In this document: positions 34,871-40,234 of the stretch, one piece after another | Numbering within the stretch: the stretch's first letter is position 1 | Layout: each line of letters begins with the position of its first letter | Assembly (NCBI GenBank): GCA_021162805.1 | Contig: JAGGXZ010000229.1 | Location: 1-40,234, forward strand | Source of the DNA: Candidatus Poribacteria bacterium | GTDB taxonomy: Bacteria; Poribacteria; WGA-4E; B28-G17 | DNA length: 40,234 nucleotides | Direction of reading: 5' to 3' | The notes under the pieces: generated by a model | What the model was told of the DNA's origin: nothing | Database searches by the model: none | The model's input: only the letters and a program-made list of their open reading frames with translations | Made by a program: the position numbers and the translations under genes

Positions 34871-36956
34871 GGCCCTTCCTCCTCATGGACATGTTTCGGG
34901 ATGAAGCGGTTCCTCTCTTTTCTTCACCGATCTTTTCGCCTGAATGCGCCGATTTATCCAGCCCGACCACGAATTTCAAGATTGAAATGACATCATGGGG
35001 GGTTACCCTGTCATCGCCGTCCACATCGGCTATCTTTCTTTCATCCTCCGATAGATCTCTCAGCCCGGCACATGATTGCAGGACCAAAGACGCGTCGAAC
35101 GCCGTTATCCTCCCGTTTCCCGTCACGTCGCCGGGCTGAACCACATAAGCATAAAAAGGGATCTCGATCGATGAGGATGCCGGATCACCGGCTTTCACGG
35201 TCAATTTGCCGGAATGTTTACCGAGCTCATCTGAGAGAAAATTCACCTCCACCTCAGCGCTGGAACCGGGTGGGATAAAAAGCGAGGTGACGGAAAATGT
35301 GATCTCCGGAGGTCCAACCAGATCAATTGACACCATATTCTCCCCGGTGTTTGATATGGTCAGGATCAGCTTTTTCGGTTTCCCGATGAGAACCTCACCG
35401 AAGCGAAGTTTGGAAGGTTGCACAGATATGGCGGATGAGGGAAGGATATGATATCGCGAGTAGATCGTCCCCAACTCGTCCTCCATATCGAATTCCATCG
35501 CTGACCAGTCTTCTTTGAATTCAATTATATCCTTTGGCATCGCCACATCCATCACCCTCCAGAGCTCTGAAAGCTCGCCGTTGATCGGATCATCGTCCAC
35601 CTCCGGCTGGTGATCCTGGCTTTGAGGCGTATCGGCTATATCCCACAACACGCTTGCTACTGCTCCCTCGACGATCGAGCCGTCCTCATTATTGCCATTT
35701 CCATTTGGATCGCCGCTCCACCACTCGTTCTCCTCGATGTTCGGCGTGGACTTGTTGATCCAATACGTGACGTTGAAGGCGTTATCATCCACGAGGGCCT
35801 CGAAGAACTCCGCCCATCCCTCGGTCATCGCGAATCCCCTGTCGGAGACCGTGGTGAGCTGATGGGAACCCTCATAGATCTTATCAGGAAGGTTATAAGC
35901 GTTATAGTCATAAAGGGCGGACATAACCGAGTGCCCGTATTCATGGATGATCGTCGTTCGTCGCCATTCCCACCCTGTCGGTATGGTTATCGACTCGTCA
36001 TATATCTTCCCGTCTGAATGATACCAGTAATGATAATAAGGCCAGTTGCCGCTGGGATACTCCACCCTTATCCTTCTCCTCGACCATCCCAACTTTTCCA
36101 TCAGGAAATCGTGGGCATCCATAACGGTATCGTGAATAAATCCTAACATCCTGTAAGGATTGGCGGAATCGAAGATGTAATCTATCCTATAGCTCCCTGT
36201 CTGCGATATGGAATGGGATATAGATCGAAACCGATATACGTTCTGATCCGAATCTGTGAGAGATAAAACATCGTTTTCAAACCGTACTTCAATGCATATC
36301 GAAAGGGGAAGATTGCTGGATATGGAAAAGAGATATTCTCCGTCTCGATCGGTAAACGCCTCCCCGAGCACCGTCTCTTCCGGGGTGGAGATAAGCCTCA
36401 CTTTGACGGATCGGACGGGTTTTTCGACCTGAGCGTTATCGTCGAAATAGAGTATTTTGCCGGAGATCGTCGTCGTCCCACCAGGGGCGAAGGAGAGAAC
36501 TCTTAAGCGGAGTTTAGCGAGGTATTGAGATGGGGCGAGGCTGACGCCGAAAGTTGAGCTGGGGATAGATAGGGTAAACTGCTGAGACACCTTCCTCCCG
36601 TCGGCTAACATGGCGTAGACGGAGACGTGCAGCGAAGGAACAGGAGATGTGAACTTTATACGGACGGAATAGGATCTCTCGTCGCCATATGAGATGGTAT
36701 CGTTGAACTCCGTCCTCTCACCCAGGACTTTAACGCCGCGGGGAAGCCTGAAGACCACCTTCACACTGACCCGGTCAACATGTTCTTTGAGGTGTAGGTG
36801 CAGGGTTAAAATATTCTCATGATCTATCATCGGCCGGTCCGACAGCTCCATCTTCCCTTCTAGGAGCTGAGGGTAAAGCCTATCGGCATATGAAGTACCC
36901 ACCGTAACGGCCACAAGCAAAGCTGTGCTCAGATAGAATATCTCCCTTAATCTCAT
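34863..36956 (-). CDS. Exported zinc metalloprotease with C-terminal dockerin
   Basis: The 697-residue product has a signal peptide (ending near SYADR), Ig-like N-terminal domains, and a carboxypeptidase-regulatory-like domain with ISGKILYFDD and FTDRDGEYLFSIS at about 160-225. A gluzincin-type protease domain follows, with HEYGHS at about residue 340 (the HExxH zinc motif) and GWAEFFE at about 380 supplying a likely third ligand. An ASH-type domain (about 515-605) and a dockerin (609-665: GDVTGNGRITAFDASLVL and ADVDGDDRVTPHDVISIL) come next. A short basic tail (RNMSMRRKGHD) follows the dockerin. It should be exported and docked to a cohesin, several of which are encoded just downstream. The GGAG directly abuts the ATG at 36956, an unusually short spacing; an AAGG further up (13 bases before) may help. 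The stop overlaps the next gene, so the two proteins are probably made together. Confidence 0.85.
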   Translation of the reverse strand: MRLREIFYLSTALLVAVTVGTSYADRLYPQLLEGKMELSDRPMIDHENILTLHLHLKEHVDRVSVKVVFRLPRGVKVLGERTEFNDTISYGDERSYSVRIKFTSPVPSLHVSVYAMLADGRKVSQQFTLSIPSSTFGVSLAPSQYLAKLRLRVLSFAPGGTTTISGKILYFDDNAQVEKPVRSVKVRLISTPEETVLGEAFTDRDGEYLFSISSNLPLSICIEVRFENDVLSLTDSDQNVYRFRSISHSISQTGSYRIDYIFDSANPYRMLGFIHDTVMDAHDFLMEKLGWSRRRIRVEYPSGNWPYYHYWYHSDGKIYDESITIPTGWEWRRTTIIHEYGHSVMSALYDYNAYNLPDKIYEGSHQLTTVSDRGFAMTEGWAEFFEALVDDNAFNVTYWINKSTPNIEENEWWSGDPNGNGNNEDGSIVEGAVASVLWDIADTPQSQDHQPEVDDDPINGELSELWRVMDVAMPKDIIEFKEDWSAMEFDMEDELGTIYSRYHILPSSAISVQPSKLRFGEVLIGKPKKLILTISNTGENMVSIDLVGPPEITFSVTSLFIPPGSSAEVEVNFLSDELGKHSGKLTVKAGDPASSSIEIPFYAYVVQPGDVTGNGRITAFDASLVLQSCAGLRDLSEDERKIADVDGDDRVTPHDVISILKFVVGLDKSAHSGEKIGEEKRGTASSRNMSMRRKGHD

Positions 36957-36972
36957 CTCCTAATCGCCTTAC

Positions 36973-37034
36973 TTTTGCAGGGCAGAACCACCACCCCGTC
37001 GGAAACGGCGGCACATAAAGTGCTGCCCTACGAA
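36973..37034. repeat. Intergenic palindromic repeat
   Basis: The outer arms (TTTTGCAGGGCAG at 36973-36985 and CTGCCCTACGAAA at 37022-37034) pair with few mismatches around an inner CCGT/ACGG hairpin. It occupies the 125-base gap between the coiled-coil gene and the metalloprotease gene. It looks like a REP/MITE-type dispersed element; without genome data the copy number is unknown. Confidence 0.5.
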
Positions 37035-37081
37035 AGTGTTACCATGGTTGTAAACTATCTCCTCTTCCATCACCTTAGACC

Positions 37082-37534
37082 TCATTTTTTAAAGAGCACT
37101 GTTAATATGATGGTGACCAGCATCGGGAGCAATACGCCGACGATTATCCCTACCAGATATCTGAAGTTTTTATGGATTTCATCTTTCAGTCCATCTATTT
37201 TTGAGTTCAGCTCTCCTATTTCCCTCATCACTTCGGTCCTCAATCTATCGTCCCTGCTTAGCATTTCATCTCTCAACTCGTTCATCTCAGACCTCAGCCT
37301 GCCTATCTCTCCCATCACCTCAGTCCGTAACCCATCGATCCTGGTATGCATCTCAGCTCGCATGTCGCTCATCTCTGCCCTCAAACTGGCTATCTCCCCT
37401 CTCAGCGTATCCGTCTCTGACTTCACGGCGTTGCGCAGATCGCTTATCTCCACCTCTATGTGATTCAACCTCTGATTGATCTGTTCCATTATCCCTTCAA
37501 GCCTTGCCAGCCTTTCTTCCATGCTCTCTTCCAT
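37082..37534 (-). CDS. Coiled-coil protein with C-terminal membrane tail
   Basis: The 150-residue protein is almost entirely heptad repeats (LRxEMxxxRxE patterns, about residues 5-120), followed by one hydrophobic segment (LVGIIVGVLLPMLVTIILTV) and a short KK end. This is a tail-anchored layout with the coiled coil probably on the cytoplasmic side. It starts with ATG 37534, two bases after the stop of the dockerin protein gene (TAAAGATG), and its ribosome-binding site GAGGAG lies inside that gene. Translational coupling is therefore likely. It resembles the two shorter proteins encoded at 39131-39427 and 39491-39862 in layout and in the N-terminal LEERxARxEGIxxQ motif. The function is unknown; oligomerisation at the membrane is inferred. 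Confidence 0.78.
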   Translation of the reverse strand: MEESMEERLARLEGIMEQINQRLNHIEVEISDLRNAVKSETDTLRGEIASLRAEMSDMRAEMHTRIDGLRTEVMGEIGRLRSEMNELRDEMLSRDDRLRTEVMREIGELNSKIDGLKDEIHKNFRYLVGIIVGVLLPMLVTIILTVLFKK

Positions 37535-37536
37535 CT

Positions 37537-39108
37537 TTAGCGCTCCTCAACGGGGAAATTTTCGATCAACCCAACTACCCTCCTGAGGATGAGGGCGGCA
37601 TCGTAGGCTGTGATTTTCCCGTCGCCGCTGACGTCGGCCGCCTCGAGGGCCTCCTGGGATAGATCTTCAAGACCGACTATGTGTCTCAGGACGAACACCG
37701 CATCATAGGGGGTCACCCTGCCATCGCCGCTCACGTCGCCGAAGAGCACCCCTTCCATCATGAATTCCATCTCGCCCATCTCATCGCCGGAGGAGCCATC
37801 GGATACGATCAGTTTCGGGATCAACCGGCCTCTGCTTTTAGGCTCGAAGGAGAGCTCTATTTCGGCCTCGTCGTTCGGCGGCAGGTTCAGTGAATCTATC
37901 TTTTCACCATTCAGCTTGAAAATCACGCCATCTATCCCCTCACCCTCCAGTTTTAGTTTGAGATGAAGGGGTGAATCCGACATGTTCCTGAGCCTAAGCT
38001 TACGCCTTACCAGTTTTCCTAACGGGTATCTCCCCAGTCTGATCCTAGGCGATATAATCGGAGGTGGGGAGACCGGCCTTATCGGAAGAACGGGGATGAT
38101 GATCGCTGGAGGCTCCCACGGCTCGATCTGCATGGAGCCGATCCCCTCGGACGGCTCATATTCCGGGTCTCCTTCGAAAACCGCCTTGATTTCGATCCTC
38201 TTTTCAGACGGAGCCATAACGAAACACATGAGCTTTGCTATCCCTTCATCGTTCGTCTTCGCCCTACCTTTGTAGAGGCCGTCCATGTAGAACTTGACAG
38301 GTTTAGCCGAAAGCGGGTTGCCGTCGGAATCTTTCAAGACAGCGGTGACTTTTACAAGCTGGCCCAATCTGCATCGTACCTCCGGCACCTCGATCGAGGT
38401 TTCCTTTCGTTCCACCGATTCCCCCAAGGTGAAGATCACCTCGACGTTTCTCCTGGGCAGATAGAACCACCCCGAGGAATGAAATTCGAGATAAACCCCC
38501 TCTCCGTTCTTTGACAGAGAGAGATCCACTGGTTTGTATTTCACCACGTTCGAATCGGGAGGCAATTTGACGAATAGGTCGATGCTCTCATATCTTTTCG
38601 TAAAGACCCTGCCCGTCCCGAAGGCATATCTCAGGAGATATTCGCCCTCGTTTTCAGTTAGTTCATGTGAGTATCTTACATCTATTTCGATCTTCCGTGC
38701 CTCAGAGATGGACAGCTTACATTGAATGAGCTGGAAGTCCTTAAATTCGGGATATGGGTTTTCTATGACTTCATATTCGAGCTCCCTTTCTGTTCCGTCC
38801 TCGTCCTTCACGATCACCTTTATATCTTGGGCGTTTGGGGGAACCGGAAAGTGGATTATAAGATCCTGGGGGATCTCTATCCGCTTACCTACATCCGGCC
38901 AGTCCAGGCCTGGTATTCTCACGCTCATCTTGGCCTTACAGATGACGTCGGAGAGGAGTTTATCATCCTGGTTTGAAACTACGATCCTGACGTCCTCGTT
39001 GAACAGCTCAATCCGGAGCTTGCCTATAAGGATCGGATTTGCCCCGGCGTTCAATACGAACCCGATGGATAAGATTAGAGAGGTAAAAATCGCCGCTATA
39101 CCTTTCAT
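37537..39108 (-). CDS. Exported dockerin protein with Ig-like domains
   Basis: The 523-residue product starts at ATG 39108 behind AAGGAGGAAGGAGA. It has a signal peptide (MKGIAAIFTSLILSIGFVL), beta-rich domains of unknown type (about 25-240), a Big-type Ig domain (about 245-325, with VTAVLKDSDGNPLSAKPVKF), a Pro/Ile-rich hinge (PIRPVSPPPIISPRI), an ASH-like domain (about 355-450) and a C-terminal dockerin (456-513: GDVSGDGRVTPYDAVFVL and ADVSGDGKITAYDAALIL). Both calcium loops are intact. No catalytic motif is visible, so it may be a structural or binding subunit. It is wedged between two coiled-coil membrane-tail genes, and its stop is two bases from the next start. Confidence 0.8.
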   Translation of the reverse strand: MKGIAAIFTSLILSIGFVLNAGANPILIGKLRIELFNEDVRIVVSNQDDKLLSDVICKAKMSVRIPGLDWPDVGKRIEIPQDLIIHFPVPPNAQDIKVIVKDEDGTERELEYEVIENPYPEFKDFQLIQCKLSISEARKIEIDVRYSHELTENEGEYLLRYAFGTGRVFTKRYESIDLFVKLPPDSNVVKYKPVDLSLSKNGEGVYLEFHSSGWFYLPRRNVEVIFTLGESVERKETSIEVPEVRCRLGQLVKVTAVLKDSDGNPLSAKPVKFYMDGLYKGRAKTNDEGIAKLMCFVMAPSEKRIEIKAVFEGDPEYEPSEGIGSMQIEPWEPPAIIIPVLPIRPVSPPPIISPRIRLGRYPLGKLVRRKLRLRNMSDSPLHLKLKLEGEGIDGVIFKLNGEKIDSLNLPPNDEAEIELSFEPKSRGRLIPKLIVSDGSSGDEMGEMEFMMEGVLFGDVSGDGRVTPYDAVFVLRHIVGLEDLSQEALEAADVSGDGKITAYDAALILRRVVGLIENFPVEER

Positions 39109-39130
39109 TCTCCTTCCTCCTTGAGCTTTG

Positions 39131-39427
39131 CTATTTCAACGTTGAGGTTATGATGGCGGCCATCAATGTGGCCCATGAGCCTATCAGGGCGGCTATGATC
39201 CATTTCATGAAGCTGTAAAATCTATCGTCCATCCTCCGGAATCCCTCTCTCATTTCCTCTCTTAGCCCGTTGATCTCGTTTCTCATCTCCTCTCTCAGTC
39301 CTCTGATCTCTACTCTTGTCTCTTCTCTCAGTTCCTTCAATTCAGCCTCGACTCTGCCCAGACGCTTATCCATCTGATCTAATATCCCTTCCATCCTCGC
39401 GACTCTCTCCTCAAGCGCCTCGTCCAT
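39131..39427 (-). CDS. Small coiled-coil protein with C-terminal membrane tail, paralogue A
   Basis: I start at ATG 39427, six bases after GGGGGAGG, giving 98 residues (MDEALEERVARMEG). The body is a charged coiled coil with GLREEMRNEINGLREEMREG, then MDDRFYSFMKWIIAALIGSW and a hydrophobic tail. It is nearly identical at both ends to the neighbour at 39491-39862, from which it differs mainly by fewer internal repeat units. A tandem duplication is the simplest origin. It is probably a membrane-attached oligomer; its role is unknown. Confidence 0.75.
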   Translation of the reverse strand: MDEALEERVARMEGILDQMDKRLGRVEAELKELREETRVEIRGLREEMRNEINGLREEMREGFRRMDDRFYSFMKWIIAALIGSWATLMAAIITSTLK

Positions 39428-39469
39428 TCTAAACCTCCCCCTTTCTATCAAGCCTTCCCCCCGGGGAAT

Positions 39470-39486
39470 GCCCGTAAATACCGGGC
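39470..39486. other. GC-rich hairpin between the coiled-coil paralogues
   Basis: GCCCG and CGGGC with a seven-base loop lie in the 63-base gap between the two paralogous genes. No T run follows on the minus strand, so read-through is likely; it may tune mRNA stability. Confidence 0.35.
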
Positions 39487-39490
39487 CCGA

Positions 39491-39862
39491 TCATTTCAAC
39501 ATCAGCGTCAGTATAGCGGCCATCAATGTGGCCCATGAGCCTATCAGGGCGGCTATGATCCATCTCATGAAGCTGTAAAATCTATCATCCATCCTCTGGA
39601 ATCTATCGTCTATCCTCTGGAACCTATCGTCTATCCTTCGGAATCCCTCTCTCATTTCTTCCCTCAGCCCGTTGATCTCGTTTCTCATCTCCTCTCTCAG
39701 TCCGGCTATTTCCCCCTTCATCTCCTGTCTAAGCCCTCTTATCTCCAGCGTCATCTCGTTTCTCAGCTCTTTCAACTCGGACTCAACTCCGCCCAGCCGT
39801 TTATCCATCTGACCCAATATCCCCTCTACTTTGGCAACTCTCTCCTCAAGCGCCTCGTCCAT
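39491..39862 (-). CDS. Small coiled-coil protein with C-terminal membrane tail, paralogue B
   Basis: The start at ATG 39862 follows AGGAGG with six bases between, giving 123 residues; the frame is open to 39919 but without support. It has the same MDEALEERVAKVEGILGQMD start and the same FYSFMRWIIAALIGSWATLM membrane tail as its neighbour at 39131-39427. It carries additional coiled-coil heptads. Three of these are recent copies of a seven-residue unit (RIDDRFQ). The repeat unit equals one heptad, so each copy lengthens the rod without breaking the register. It is the second gene after the C-terminal-domain protein at the window edge. Function unknown. Confidence 0.75.
   Translation of the reverse strand: MDEALEERVAKVEGILGQMDKRLGGVESELKELRNEMTLEIRGLRQEMKGEIAGLREEMRNEINGLREEMREGFRRIDDRFQRIDDRFQRMDDRFYSFMRWIIAALIGSWATLMAAILTLMLK
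39582..39644 (-). repeat. Three 21-bp tandem repeats within paralogue B
   Basis: Units at 39582-39602, 39603-39623 and 39624-39644 differ by only a few bases and each encodes one heptad of the DDRFQR(I/M) type. Paralogue A has a single unit at the matching place. Confidence 0.85.
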
Positions 39863-39881
39863 CCCAAACCTCCTAGCTGAT

Positions 39882-39927
39882 GTAAGAGAGTGAGGAGAGA
39901 TCTTAGAAACCCTCCTCACCCTCTCAC
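39882..39927. other. Long intergenic hairpin
   Basis: GTAAGAGAGTGAGGAG (39882-39897) and CTCCTCACCCTCTCAC (39912-39927) pair over 16 positions with two G-U-type mismatches. It lies between the C-terminal-domain gene at the window edge and paralogue B. It could end transcription of the first gene weakly, but no T run follows on the minus strand. Confidence 0.45.
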
Positions 39928-39938
39928 TCCATTACTCC

Positions 39939-40234
39939 TCACTTCAGAATGACCATCTTCCTAGCGAACACCTTGCTTCCAGCTTGCATCTGGTAGATGT
40001 AGATTCCGCTTGCTACTTTCTCGCCCAGCTCGTTCCTGCCATCCCAGTATGCGGCTTCGGTGCGGCCCAGATACAGCCCGGCAGGGAGATATCCGAGGTG
40101 TAGCGTCCTGATAAGGTTGCCGTGCAGATCGTAGATTCGGATCGTTACCTCAGAGGCTTCCTTGAGCTGGAAGGGTATCCACGTCTCAGGGTTGAACGGG
40201 TTCGGGTAGTTCTGCAGCAGTTTCGTCTTTTCAA
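39939..40234 (-). CDS. C-terminal end of a surface protein with the sorting-type domain (cut by window edge)
   Basis: A minus-strand frame enters from beyond the window and stops with TGA at 39939-39941. The 98 visible codons are the complete C-terminal domain: LLQNYPNPFNPETWIPFQL, then VTIRIYDLHGNLIRTLHLGY, AAYWDGRNELGEKVASGIYI and a final KMVILK. It is the fourth example of this domain in the window. Whether the missing part carries a dockerin or cohesin is not visible. Confidence 0.85.
   Translation of the reverse strand, partial: EKTKLLQNYPNPFNPETWIPFQLKEASEVTIRIYDLHGNLIRTLHLGYLPAGLYLGRTEAAYWDGRNELGEKVASGIYIYQMQAGSKVFARKMVILK

Noticed and set aside
9948-40234. Calling the block a true cellulosome
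   Set aside because: No cellulase, xylanase or cellulose-binding CBM3 was seen among the dockerin proteins; only the binding-module logic is shared.

Overview
The window looks like a chromosomal piece of a Candidatus Poribacteria-type (or closely related) bacterium. The main clue is a C-terminal domain shared by four proteins, with the signature YPNPFNPETWIPF followed by AYWDGRN and VASGIYIYQ. This resembles the FlgD-like/type-A C-terminal domains of surface proteins, and the ETWIPF variant is one I associate with Poribacteria. That assignment comes from memory of the family, not from a search. Apart from one small gene, every gene reads on the minus strand, so the layout is best read from right to left.

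Right part (about 40.2 to 9.9 kb): a long block for exported and surface proteins. In transcription order it holds the tail of a C-terminal-domain protein, two small paralogous coiled-coil proteins with a membrane tail, a dockerin protein (523 aa), a third coiled-coil membrane-tail protein, a dockerin-tagged zinc metalloprotease (697 aa), a 2137-aa beta-helix/dockerin/cohesin-like protein, a 2366-aa dockerin/TIG/beta-helix/beta-propeller protein, a cohesin-dockerin-cohesin protein (461 aa), a small TolB-like propeller remnant, and a giant 3092-aa Ig/PKD/cadherin-like protein that begins with three cohesin-like modules. Several junctions are tight or overlapping. Five dockerins and about six cohesin-like modules in one gene run suggest a locally encoded, cellulosome-like extracellular assembly whose visible cargo is a protease and beta-helices rather than cellulases.

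Middle (about 9.9 to 9.3 kb): a single plus-strand gene for a small secreted protein. It has a good sigma70-like promoter with a palindrome in the spacer, a convergent hairpin terminator, and what look like two frameshifts in G tracts.

Left part (9.2 to 0 kb): a secreted GH42-like glycoside hydrolase with an N-terminal carbohydrate-binding module; an M24 Xaa-Pro aminopeptidase-like peptidase whose N-terminus runs into repeat DNA; a REC/HD-GYP response regulator; a MntA/HepT toxin-antitoxin pair whose antitoxin frame has no ordinary start codon; a multi-pass membrane protein; a glycogen-synthase-like glycosyltransferase; and the first 57 codons of a transposase cut by the window edge. The run from the HD-GYP gene to the glycosyltransferase is linked by overlaps of a few bases and is probably one transcript.

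No tRNA, rRNA or CRISPR array was seen. Intergenic spaces are all shorter than 300 bases and hold small hairpins and short dispersed repeats, listed below.
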